Positions 12,798 to 23,817 of a stretch of 64,000 nt of DNA are shown piece after piece. How positions within the stretch are numbered: position 1 is the stretch's first letter; the number at the start of each line of letters is the position of its first letter. The DNA lies in NCBI GenBank assembly GCA_963082975.1, contig OY720346.1, positions 43,563,296 to 43,627,295 on the forward strand. Reading direction: 5' to 3'. Source of the stretch: Labia minor (Eukaryota; Arthropoda; Insecta; Dermaptera; Spongiphoridae). Made by a program: the position numbers and the translations under genes. The notes under the pieces are model-generated. The model did no database searches and was not told the DNA's origin. It saw nothing but the letters and a program-made list of their open reading frames with translations.

Positions 12798-13571
12798 AAT
12801 AAATAAATGTGTATAAAGTAATTTTTTTTATTAAATTTTTTATTAAGCATAATAATTAATTAATAATATTATATATTAATAATTTTTTGTTATTTCATTT
12901 GCATTATAAATTTATAATGGGTTCTGAATAAATATGTGAACATTTTTTGAGATCAGAAACTGTGATGACATATGGCAGAAGAAGTTGAGGAGGTTTAAAA
13001 TAGTAATTTTTAATAATACTTACAAAATGAAAAGACAAATGAAACCTGGATGCATTCATCTAACTCGTTTACGTTTTTATTGGCATTTTTAACAGAATTA
13101 AAAAATTCATATCAATAGTCTCAAACTTTTAATTAACAATTTGAAATATATATATTCAAAATAGCTATTCTTTATTAAAATAAATATAAATACATCAAAA
13201 ATTCATAAACTTAATTAAATTTTATATTTATATAGGACTTATATAAATATACATATATAAATTAATAAAAATATTTTATTTAATTTCTATGCTTATAAAT
13301 CTACACTTATTTACCATCTAGTCTGTCTATGTCGATTTAACATCTAGATGGAGGGGGGGTTGCCTCTAGAAACAATTTTACAGAAATTAGAGATAGAATT
13401 TGATTATCTCACTATCGTTTCTCTTTTTCTTTTTATTTTTTTCATTTCCCAAGATTAAATAAGCGGGAGTGTCCTCCCCTAGACTTTCCCGCATATAAAT
13501 ATGTATAAAGAGTTGTGAATGAATATTTAGAATGTAATAAAGTGCTACTTCCGGTTAACTGATATTTTAAA

Positions 13572-14119
13572 TGTAAAAAAAAACAGATATGGATATAATA
13601 TAAATATTTTTAATTTTATTTTATTTACAATATATAAGGGCTGGCTGTGACGTCATGAAGTGCTGGGTGACGTCATATAATTTTAAATTAAGAAAAAACT
13701 AATGAAGATGATTTTTCTCGAGGATAAAACCAATACAAAGTGCATAACACGTGGAGATATGTCCTCACGTGAAATTTGATATGAAAATAACCCTTCACTT
13801 CCTCTCTTCGATCGGCAATTCTAGCACTTCCGGTTTCCGGATTTGCACTAAAAGTTGATCAATTCATCCTACTGATGTATTAAGTAAATATACCAAATTT
13901 CATCAAAATCCGTTGAGCCGTTCAGGCTGTATACATCTATACGGACGTACGGACAGACGGACGGACGGACGGACGGACGGACGGACAGACATCATGCTAA
14001 AAATACTTTTTTCTGTTAAGAAAATGCATGATTCGTGGAGATATGTACCTAAAAATATCCATAGGTGAAATTTGGTGTGAAAACAATACCTCCCTTACTA
14101 TCGTCGGTCGGTAAAAAAG
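13572..14119 (+). repeat. R1 repeat, copy B (5' truncated)
   Basis: This matches copy A from the ACAGATATGGATA motif through the paired TGACGTCA sites (about 13650-13676), the CACTTCCGG block and a long GGAC tract (13945-13989), to the right end CGTCGGTCGGTAAAAAAG. The 5' hairpin and the ACCGACCGACG motif are missing. Confidence 0.75.
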
Positions 14120-14410
14120 AAACGCTACTTGTATAGGTAAAATGTCACTTCCGGTAGTCAGATCATGATGAAATTTGGTATCTGAATTTTTTTTATATTT
14201 TTAAATCTATATACAAAATATGAAGCAAATATCTCGAAGCAAACTGGTACTTTACTTGAAAGGTAAACGCAACCATTGTAGGTAAAGTACCACTTCCGGT
14301 TAACCGATTTTGACGAAATTTTGATAGAAATCTACAAACTGTGAATAATATCGGTGTACAAAATTTCGAAGTCCTAGCTTGATTAGTTTTTGAGTAAATT
14401 TGCTTACAGA

Positions 14411-14412
14411 CA

Positions 14413-14443
<31 letters not shown>

Positions 14444-14462
14444 CATACATACACACACACAG
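14411..14462. repeat. (CATA)n / (CACA)n microsatellite
   Basis: This is a tract of about ten CATA units running into CACA units, inside the R4 element at the place where the other families carry a GGAC or ACAG tract. The open frames over it are only repeat translations. Confidence 0.85.
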
Positions 14463-14974
14463 ACATAATTCCAAAAATGGTATTTTCCGACTCAGGGAGG
14501 TCTAAAACGTCAAGATCTATCAAAATCTCGAAGTCGAAATTTTTGACGATTCCAATACTTCCCTTATACGAAGTATGCGGGAAAGTAAAAATGTATTGTC
14601 TAATTCTTCTTCTCCCTCGGGGCAAAAGACAGAATGAGCGCCCCGATTTATAACTTTCCGTCTCTCTAGTAAAAGATTTGGCGCCCACTAAAATTTGACA
14701 CCCGGGAGGGCTGCCCCCTTCTCTAACCTCTTAATACGACCCTCATTATGATCATAATTATTAAATTTATTTTGACCTAAAAATATAATTAAATATACAT
14801 GTAAAATTAAATTTATTTTAAGTTTACCTAGAAATTTTTGCAATAAATATATCAGACTCGTGAAACAATATATGTTGCCAATTACATTGTTTATTAACAA
14901 ACTTTTCATAAGAGATGAAGTGTTATTTAATTGTCTAAAAATCAATTCAAATAATTTTTGTTATATTTTTGATA

Positions 14975-15345
14975 TTTGAGGAAATATGGCTATTTTACTT
15001 TTTTAGTATAAATTGATCTTGATTATTTAAAGTCTTGTAAAATTTTTTATCAAAGATGAAATTTGTAGAATAAAATTAGCTATAAATTGTTTCAAATAGA
15101 ATTTTTATATTTGTTATGGTTTTGTAAATATGCCACAAAACCTTTTTGATATTTATTTATTAATTAGTTTACTAATTTGGTTATGATCTATTATACCGTT
15201 TGACCGTTTTGGTGTTCAAAATTTGTGTCACACACACACATATACATCAATTTGGACTGAGAATGCATTGAAACGTGGAGATCTCTCAAAAATCGCATAT
15301 CAACATTCGAGATTACAACACCATAAATTATTATCGATTGAAAAT
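14975..15345 (+). repeat. Diverged repeat R6, copy 1
   Basis: This matches 52025-52325: both contain a GGAAATATGGC motif, a CACACACATATAC tract and GAAACGTGGAGATCT. No coding is seen. The CA-rich tract followed by the GTGGAGAT block recalls the layout of R1 and R4. Confidence 0.4.
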
Positions 15346-15639
15346 TTAAAAAAAAAATGTAACCAGTTGCATCTGATTCAATTATTATCCAATCTGATTT
15401 AAATATTCACTTTAATCGAGCTACTTTTGTGTGATCGGGTTGTGATTGAGCTTCGCCTTTCACCAAATCGTAAATAGAAGTTATGCTTTATACCAGAGAT
15501 GGTCAGAAATAATATTAATTTTTATATAATTATTATTTAACTATTTTATTTAACTAATATTTTTCTTATTTATTTAAATTGATATAACCGAAATAATGCC
15601 TAGCATTGAATTTGGTTGCGAGCACATCAGTTGCGTTAT

Positions 15640-17040
15640 CAGATACCCACTAGATTGTCATTCATGCAGACAAAACGCCGCCTGAAGAGCATGCTCCAAC
15701 TATAGATGAAGTAGCAATTGTAATAGTCGGAGATCAGTTTCAAAAAAAACGACCAATTGAAAAACGTCGCAGAAACTCACCCTTTTTACGATGCTTTTAA
15801 ATATTCAGTTATCTTTTGGGATGGTGCCGATGGATCAATGTGGAAATGATAAATCCAGTAATTGGTAAAAAGTGCAACTCAATGAACTTTTAAGCATACC
15901 GCTTAATGTTTCGAAGGAACAAGGATAATTATATATTGAAATGCCGTCAGTTGTTTCACCAGTATATTGTGGATATGTAAGCAAAATTTGAAACGGAACC
16001 TCTGCTATTCCTCCGTTTGAATCAGATCAAACTCCGCCCTGAAGAATGCATTAATGCAGTTGTGAATGACGATAATACAATCAACGTTGGAAGTATTTTT
16101 CAATCTTCATACATAGGTGCTCCACGTCATATGCAAGAATATGCTCAAGATACAATGTCTGATGTTCGATATTACGGGCCTCCAGATTTATTTATCTCTT
16201 CCTGGGTAATTTCACTTGAATAGGTATACATCAATGCGCAAGATTTTAGACAAAAGCTTAAGTTACTGATAGATTTCATTGTGAAACATGAGGTGTTTGG
16301 ATCTGGGAGCTGCTGGATCTATTCAGTAGAATGGTAAAAGGGTAGATTGCCACTTATATGTATTCTAATCTGACTCTAAGATAAAATAACCATGCATGGT
16401 AGACGGGAAATGCTCTTACCCAGTGTTTCCCAACCTTTTTTTATGCCATGCCCCACCTAAGTCCTTCTAAAATTATTATGCCCTCCTATGTAACATATAC
16501 ATAATTTTTAATATTAAAAAGTTGAATTGTTCAATTAAGAAACTTAATTGAAAGGTTTTAGGAAGAAATCACTAAGAAATTGTTAATGAAACACAGTAAG
16601 TAAATTTTCAAAACATATAATAAAAAACTAAAATTCAAATTCGAAATAATTTTAATAAAGATATTTCTATAATAATTTAATATTTTAATTTAGTGAGATC
16701 TTTGCGCTTGCTGCACAGAGATTTTATGTTAGGTTCTAATTTGGTTAGTTTCAGTCTCAAGTCTCCTCGTTCTGTTATATACAGGCGATTTCTTTTTTTT
16801 TTTGCCAGTAAAACATTTACAGCACTTATTGAAATGGCTCAGAGCAAAAGGGTTAAACTTGTATCGAGTCCAGTTTCGAATTGCCCCCTTTATAATCAAA
16901 TTGACCCCCTGTGGAGGGTGGACCCCACGTTGGGAAACACTGCACTAACCAATATCCTCTAACATTCACAGCCAATACAGTAGACGGTAGATATTCTCGG
17001 TATAGGATTTCTCATCCACAACCACAATGTTCCACAAGGT
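15640..17040 (+). pseudogene. Decayed Helitron replicase (Rep/helitron-like N domain)
   Basis: Frameshifted translation gives a run of blocks typical of the helitron-like N-terminal domain: NAP-type TIDEVAIVIVGDQF (about 15690-15735), DAFKYSVIFWDGADGS (about 15790-15836), RQLFHQYIVDMYAKFETERL (about 15945-16000), RLNQIKLRPEECI (about 16014-16050), the GAPRHMQEYAQDTM...YYGPPDLF block (about 16110-16190), and FRQKLKLLIDFIVKHEVFG (about 16240-16300). Coding-like sequence resumes after a hAT MITE (16421-16942) with VDGRYSRYR at about 16980. Stops and shifts make it non-functional. The helicase domain and the element's ends were not found. Confidence 0.85.
16421..16942. mobile_element. hAT MITE inserted in the Helitron pseudogene
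   Basis: The inverted ends are CAGTGTTTCCCAACC at 16421 and its complement ending at 16942. The flanking octamers CTCTTACC and CACTAACC match at 6 of 8 positions, consistent with an old 8-bp hAT duplication. The interior is AT-rich and non-coding. Confidence 0.8.
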
Positions 17041-17049
17041 ACAACTTGT

Positions 17050-17253
17050 ATATTTAAAATAATTATTAATTTGTTTATTTATAACACGTAATAAAATAAA
17101 TAATTGATAAATAAAACATGTAATAAATAAAGTAATGACAAAAAATAAATAACCTTTTTAAATATGTAAATTTCTTTTCATTTTATCTATCCATATCTAA
17201 ATTTATGTATAATGCTATTTAATGTTTCGCCAATATCATTTAATACCATATAG

Positions 17254-17307
<54 letters not shown>

Positions 17308-20300
17308 ATATTGTGATTAATTGATGTGATGTTATTAATAATAATATATTGTATGTATATGAGTGTGTATTTATAATACCTATATACTAAGTAGATACAA
17401 GAGAGAAAGAGAGAAAAGAAGGTGTTTTTATTATTTAATAAAATGGGCCGAAACATTCATAAATCTTTCATTTCGAAGGACAACTCTCATTTTTTTTTGT
17501 ATGTATATTCATCTTTAAAAAGAATCAATATTAAAAATATCTTTTCCACAACCTCCTCCTCCTCACCCTCACCTCAACTAATATCTTTTCTTATATCCTT
17601 CTAATATATTTTGATTTATATTCCTCTTCGTAACATGAGAAGATTTATTTAAAAGAAAATTAAAAATTGCTAACATGCATAATAATCATACAACTTGCAT
17701 TTCATATGTTTCTTGGCAAGTCAGCAACACCAAAGAAACAAAAACACAAAGTTAGTAGAAAAAAAAATCACCTTTCGTTCAATATTCAAAATTTCCTCAT
17801 GTTTTTTGAGAAATAGATAGAAATAAGTAGACAAGAAAATGTTGTAAAATCAACATAAATAATGATTTATTTTATTTATTTCTAACAATATCTTTGATAA
17901 TTAATATATATATATATATAAAGATGGTTTCCTATGTTATCTTTATGTATAATTATCATTTGAGTTGTAGGTCAGTTGTATATGTCTACTTGTGTGTGTG
18001 AGTGTGTGTTGAGTTGTGATTTGGCGCCAGACAACGGCGCCCAGCTGCTTCCTAACCGGCTCTCCTTGTATAAGAACCCACCCCTCTTCCTCTCTCTCTC
18101 TTTCTTAACCCCCTCCCCCCATGATCTTCTGTCTGTCTCTCTTTCTTCAACAACTACTTATATAAGTAATATACATTTATTATACTACTATAACCATCCA
18201 TTAGTATATTATTATTATTAATAATATTATCTAATAAGAAAAAATCATAATCAATCATTTAAAAAAAAAATCGATCGAATATTATGTGATAATATAATAT
18301 AAAAATATTTCCATTTAATTAAATACAAAGGTAGATAACAAATAACAAATAAATATAATATATGTTATATATATACATATATGAAAATATTTGTATATAT
18401 ATATATAATTTATACCTTTGATGAGAGTCTCTTTTTGTTGATATACTTGATTCTGAAACAAAATAAAAATAAATAAATTAAAATAAAAATTACTTCAATT
18501 TAAATAATAAATTTAAAATATTAATTAATATTGGTACTAGTAATAATTTTTTTTATATATTTTATTTTTGATACCATTCGATTATAATTGTGATGAAATG
18601 AACCCTTGATAATAACAGACACTTGATTACAACGTTAATTTAAATTCTTCGAGAACAATATTTCTCTAATCATATAGTTTTGAAATATATATATATATAT
18701 ATATATATATAACTAATTAATAGATTTATAAGTTGAGTTTGAAACTGGACTCTCCCACATCCTTCCCCTCTTGTCATCAAACAACTTAATATTCAGTTTG
18801 GATTTAATTGCGAATAGAATTTCTCTCTATCCCAAAGGGTTGATTAATGAATAAATAAATAAATGCAACCCCTGAGGAAAACTACCCATGCATAAATAAC
18901 ATTTAATATATAATTTTCATCTCTCTCTTCCCTCTATTACATTCATTTACTCAATTCACTTACTAATAATAACTTTAAATTATATTAAATTTATAAAATA
19001 GATAGACAGATAGATATATTAGATCAAGTTAAATTAAATTAAACTTCATTTAATAATATGAAAATGGTAATGGGAATTTAAACATATAATTTATTAATAG
19101 CTTACATTTATTACTTTACTTTTATTCTAATTATTCTGTTAATGTTCTATTAATTTTATGCAATATAATTAATTTATACAATAATACTTTTTTAGAGTAA
19201 ACAATTTTGAAAATTATATCCTTGAGTGATGCAATGCAAATATTGTTATAATTTAAGTATATTGAATAGAATTAATAGAATTTAATATTTTCAACGATTT
19301 TTCAATAATGAATATAAATTAATAATAACAAGAAGAATAATATTATTCTATAATCATAGAAATATAAAAATAATAATATAAATATAAAAACTTTTAGAAA
19401 TCAAATGAAAACTAAAAGCGCCCAGAAACCCCTCTTCATTGACGATACAACTGATTAATAATTTTAATGCTATAAAATTTTTAAATACGTTCAAAGTGAA
19501 AATCTATCCTGAAATCAATATTTATGTTTTAGAGTAAAAGTAAAAAACCTTAAATTATTTTTTTCTTTCTTTCAGTAAGAGAACAAAAAAGAAATAATAT
19601 TTATTTTTATTTTATTTTTATACCTATAATATTATTACTTGCTATCTTAAAAACACTTTGTGCAACACTCAGTATTTTATTTTTTATTGTCCCATTGAAT
19701 TGTATTTTAGAGTGATTCTAACATCCATTTTCTTTTTTTCTTTCTTTTTCTTTTTCTTTTTTTTTCCTTTTTACCTTTCCATTCCCTTCCTTGGTCCCAC
19801 TCGTTCTTGGTCTTTTATACTTCAATTCCATTTAAAGAGTAGTATTAATATTATAATGTATATAATATTTATTTATATTTATTTACTTTATAGGTAGAAC
19901 TATATAAACAATATATGGCTAAGTTTAAACATGAAAAATATATACACTAAAGGAAGAAAAATTGTATTTATTATATTACTTGAAACGCATTAAATCTCCG
20001 AATAAATGAATCCTAAATGTTTGTAATAGAACAATGGGAAAAATAATATTTAAAAAAATTATACCACTAACAATGGACATAAAAATAATAATTAAACCAA
20101 ACTTTTTGATCATTAATATTATTATTTTATTTTTTATATAAACTCTTTTTACACGCTTTTATTTAGTTTAAACTCGTGTCCTGTCTGGAAAAGGAAAAAC
20201 GTAAATTATACTTCGAATAGACATAGGCTAGTTATCAATTATAGTGGAAAAGGAAAAAAAAACAGAAAACAGTTAAAAAATTTAAATTTTTAGTATGGTA

Positions 20301-20385
20301 TTGTTATTCAATTAAAAATTTATTAATTAACACATGTTAAATTAAATTTTAAAATCTTTACCTTTATTTTTAAGTCAAAATTTAA
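17050..20385. other. AT-rich DNA without a recognised gene
   Basis: (AT)n tracts occur at about 17258-17301, 17904-17921 and 18686-18711, and pyrimidine-rich stretches at 18085-18150 and 19725-19790. Near 18023-18043 there is an inverted repeat, GGCGCCAGACAACGGCGCC, in locally GC-rich DNA. Neither a gene nor a complete element is seen. Confidence 0.5.
19395..19530 (+). repeat. Repeat R5, uninterrupted copy
   Basis: This matches two separated blocks at 34195-34225 and 34667-34780. Here AAAAGCGCCCA is directly followed by GAAACCCCTC, whereas the 34-kb copy has about 440 bp between them. It is non-coding. Confidence 0.6.
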
Positions 20386-20387
20386 AA

Positions 20388-20523
20388 TATTAATTCTGGT
20401 ACTTTTAGCAATTCAATTCATCATTCAATCAAGCTGAAATTCTATATAAAGCAGTTTTATACAATTTTTAATTATGTGAAAAATTATCGAACATATATCT
20501 TTATTTTTACCGACAATTTAGAG
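20388..20523 (+). repeat. Partial copy of repeat R2
   Basis: This matches the middle of the fuller R2 copies at 20983-21100 and 40225-40350 (AATTCAATCAAGCTGAAATT...TATATCTTTATTTTTAC). It is cut short on the right by a hAT MITE. Confidence 0.7.
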
Positions 20524-20776
20524 CAGTGGTCTTCAAACTGGGTTCCGTGACTATCGTTATTTTTTACGTTTTCTTGATATAAGTACACATATGTAATTTT
20601 TTTAACATTATCGTTCTTTGGTGTAATAACAAAAGTAAAATACCGTATAGCTCGAATATCTAACGAATTATTTTTAAGTATTAATTTAATATTAATTCTA
20701 CAGGGTTCCGTTGAAAAATATATTACCGTATACTGCGTATATGGTTCCGCGACTCCAGAAAGTTTGAAGACCACTG
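20524..20776. mobile_element. hAT MITE with CAGTGGTCTTCAAACT ends
   Basis: Inverted ends CAGTGGTCTTCAAACT start at 20524 and end at 20776, followed inward by GGTTCCG-type motifs on both sides. The flanks ATTTAGAG and GTTTAGGA are only partly alike, so the 8-bp duplication is decayed. There is no coding sequence. Confidence 0.8.
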
Positions 20777-20784
20777 GTTTAGGA

Positions 20785-21370
20785 AATTTAGTATCTCCAC
20801 TCGACTATCTCGTAATTTGAATTGGATTAATTAACACATATATTATATTTAAATTAAATTTAATTAATTAAATTATAAATTAAAATTAATAAATAATATT
20901 TATTAAACCAGCGCATGTTTGGCTCTTTGTTGATGCCACCACGTCACGTGTTGGCGCGTGAGATTTGCAGTGTTAAAAAATTAATTCTGGTTTTTTCAGC
21001 AATTCAATCAAGCTGAAATTCTATATATAGCAGTTTTATACAATTTTTAATCAAGTGAAAAATTATCAAAAATATATCTTTATTTTTACGGTCACTTTAG
21101 AGGAAAAAAAATCAAAACGTTGTAGGTAATGACCCTCTTCCTGTTGAGCTACATTTCTCAAAAGTTAATAGAAAACTACAAAATTTCATTATTCTAGTTC
21201 AAACCGTTTTTGCGTAATCTTGTCTAAATAAATACACACACACATTCAGACATTTTACTCAACCATAGTGAAAATGATTCAGGAACCTTCAAAACGTATA
21301 AAAACATCAAAATCTCAACATCGAAAATTTTCATGATCGCAATACTATCTCTGGCGAGATAGTAAAAATA
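20785..21370 (+). repeat. Hairpin-ended repeat R2, copy 1
   Basis: This is collinear with 40040-40606. It begins near CTCGACTATCTCG, includes ACGTCACG and GCGCGTGA motifs (about 20940-20962), a CA tract at 21232-21245, and ends in a perfect hairpin, ACTATCTC-TGGC-GAGATAGT (21344-21363). The end sequences relate it to R4. No protein is encoded. Confidence 0.75.
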
Positions 21371-22099
21371 TTACAATTGAGATTATATTTATATGAATAA
21401 GTTAACATTAACATGTATATTATAAAAAAGTAAAGTCAGTGGCGCAACCAGGGGGGGTTTTGGGGGTTAAAACCCCCCCCAGGAGAGAAAAAAATATAAA
21501 TTGCTGTATATTATGTACTATATTACAAATAGAAAAGAAAAAAAAAATTTTTACAGTATAACTTAGTGTATAATAAGTAAGTTTATTTTATTTTAAAAAA
21601 ATTTTAACAAAAATAAAAATTGCTTATTTTTTCGTACAGAATTAAATATAAGAAATAAAAAATTATTTTATTATTTCTCCCAGTGGCGCAACCAGGGGGG
21701 TTTTGGGGGTTATAACCCCCCCCCCCCCAGGAGAGAAAAAATATAATCCTTCTTTTTATTTGAAAAAAAAATTCTTAAACCATAACTTAGTGTATAATAA
21801 GCAAGTTTATTTTATTTTAAAAAAATTTTAACAAAAATAAAAATTGCTTATTTTTTCGTACAGAATTTAATATAAGAAATAAAAAAATTATTTTATTATT
21901 TCTCCTAAATCATGAAAAACAAAAGACTTAATATAAAATTACTAGATGATTGTGAAATTTTCCAATTTGACTATTATTTAAATATAAAATAAATAAAAAT
22001 ATTACTCAAATTCTAAATATTTTTTATTAATAATACATTAATTGCTAATTTCATAAAAATTATGAAGCGAAGACTATTTTTTTCAAAATGGAAACGGGT

Positions 22100-22950
22100 A
22101 AAAATCCCTAAAGGAAAAAATCCATAAAAGTCAAAAATCCCTAAAAAGATAAATCCCTAAGACCGAAAATCCCTAAATAAAAATATCATTGACTGAAAAA
22201 ATCCCTAAAAGAAAAAATTACTAAAAACAAAATTTTTCATTTTTGTATTAATTTTAATTGTGATTAAGAAAATTAAATCACAAGGTGAGCATGACACCCA
22301 GTTGCCTGAGACACGACCTCCCAAGGAGATAAACAGGCCTGGACCGAAAGAAGGAAAAAATAGGTCAAAAAATACATAGGGGCCACACACGTGATTTTTC
22401 CAAAAAATAGGGGGTGTCAAATTCGTATGTTATATAAAGGGAATTTACTCAAATTTCGTTTATTAGCATACGTTTTAATAGATTAATGATTCCAAATACA
22501 AAATACACCATTTGCACAGTATATTTCACCTGGGAATATACAACGCAATTTATGAAATTTACTATCATCAGAGGTTGTCTTTTTCATTTTGCTCAATGCA
22601 TTTATAAAAACATCAAGTCAATGCCAGAAGTTTTGAAGCTCTATAATGATATAGATAATCCAGACAACTCCACTCATTTACGAACTCTTGCAGCTTTGGT
22701 TTTGGTACCACGATCAAAAGTCATTGTAGCCTACCAAGCATTAGCTGGACCTCCAACAGGGTAAAACTTCGTGATCTTTTTTCTTACTTCGAGCGCACTT
22801 GGCTAGGTGATTATAAGTAAAAAAAATTAGGGAAATTTTTTATTTAGGGATTTATTTTTTTAGAGATATTTTACTTAGTGATTTTTGCATTTAGGGATTT
22901 TTTTTCAGGGATTTTTGATTTAGGGATTTTTTCTTAGGGATTTTTTCATG
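22100..22950 (+). mobile_element. Mutator-like element with repeated ATCCCTAAA ends
   Basis: At least five AATCCCTAAA-type units lie at 22105-22210. Five or more inverted units (TTTAGGGATTT) lie at 22838-22945. Between them is a broken MULE transposase fragment. Arrays of a short motif as inverted ends, enclosing MULE coding sequence, indicate a Mutator-superfamily element sitting inside the larger hAT-type element. Confidence 0.65.
22486..22822 (+). pseudogene. MULE transposase fragment
   Basis: The frame gives RGCLFHFAQCIYKNI (about 22573-22610), the His-containing block that is highly conserved in MULE transposases. It is followed by HLRTLAALVLVPRSKVIVAYQAL (about 22677-22742). After a +1 shift near 22762 the match continues as KLRDLFSYFERTWLGDYK to about 22818. 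Only the C-terminal part of the catalytic domain remains. The frameshift and the missing N-terminal half make it non-functional. Confidence 0.75.
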
Positions 22951-22979
22951 ATTTCTTTCAAAATATCCTGCCACTACGG

Positions 22980-23640
22980 ACGGACGAAAAGATTTCGAAA
23001 TCTTAAAGTAGTTTTTTATAAATAACTCCTTTATTATTATGTTTAGGTAAAAATGAATATAATGAAACTTTTAGTAAATTCGATTTCCTATAAATTTAAT
23101 ACGATAGTATAATTCTCATAAAAATCGGTATTTATTGAGAAAATCAATAAAATGTGCTTTGATACTTTAAAAAAATTAGGGATTAAACTAACCTTACTTA
23201 TGGTCCGATCTTGTCCAAAAAACAATCCAATCCCCCCCCCCCCCATCATTCGCCAAAAAAAAACATCTAAATATCAAATTTCAAGACAATATCTCATTTT
23301 GTCTAGACGTAATCTCAGTAACAAACGGCCGGCCGGTTCAAAAATTTTTTTTTTTGCAGTTTTGGATTCAGAACCGTCTGAAAAGTGGAAATCTCGAAAA
23401 ATCTCGGAGAAAAAATTTTCCGAACATCGTATAAGCTATCATTCCATGAGGAAAGCTAAATTGATTTACTTATAGCTAGAAAAAAATATTTTCTTTCTAA
23501 AACTGTGAATACGAGTAAATAAAATACAAAATTAAATTTTTTTGCCAGATTTTGTAAAATCAGTGTTTCATTTACAAAACTTTTTTAAATATTTAATATA
23601 AAAATAAAATCTTAATGAAAATTTGTCTTTGAGACAGCCC
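22980..23640. other. Interior of the hAT-type element, non-coding
   Basis: A short GGCCGGCCGG block near 23327 and a sequence rich in TCTCGAAAAATCTCGG are seen. The open frame at 23152-23475 includes a poly-Pro run from a C tract and has no family resemblance. Confidence 0.5.
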
Positions 23641-23817
23641 GGGGGGGGGGGGGGGGCGCCATAGGAAGGTGGAGCGGCTAGTCAAAACCCCCCCCAGGAT
23701 CAAATCCTGGTTGCGCCACTGAGTAAAGTATATGCAATATCATGTTGTTTTGAAAAAATGTAATCTGTGAAATAATTTAAAATATGAAATGAAAGCAATA
23801 TTATTTATATTTAAATA

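Larger units (their letters stand above)
13462..14590 (+). mobile_element. Hairpin-ended repeat family R4, interrupted by R1
   Basis: The left end has GCGGGAGTGTCC...GACTTTCCCGC (13464-13493), which can pair into a hairpin. The right end has ACTTCCC...TATGCGGGAAAGT (about 14560-14587), which can also fold. The interior carries repeated CACTTCCGGTTAACCGAT blocks (about 13549, 14148, 14291) and a CATA-repeat tract. The left end resembles that of the R2 copy at 40031. The R1 copy at 13572-14119 lies inside. No protein is encoded. Confidence 0.55.
21437..23721. mobile_element. hAT-type element with perfect 8-bp target duplication
   Basis: The ends are inverted copies of CAGTGGCGCAACCAGG, starting at 21437 and ending at 23721. 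The octamer AGTAAAGT is present on both sides (21429-21436 and 23722-23729), which is the hAT signature. The left end occurs twice: CAGTGGCGCAACCAGG recurs at 21683 together with about 240 bp of following sequence. No hAT transposase is present, so the element is non-autonomous. Its interior holds a Mutator-like element (22100-22950) and, at the right end, a G run of about 18 at 23640. Confidence 0.85.

Noticed and set aside
14193..14688. Open frames on both strands around 14.2-14.7 kb
   Set aside because: They run through a CATA/CACA microsatellite inside a repeat; the peptides are repeat translations.
23152..23475. 107-codon open frame
   Set aside because: It includes a poly-Pro run from a C tract, sits in non-coding transposon interior and has no recognisable domain.
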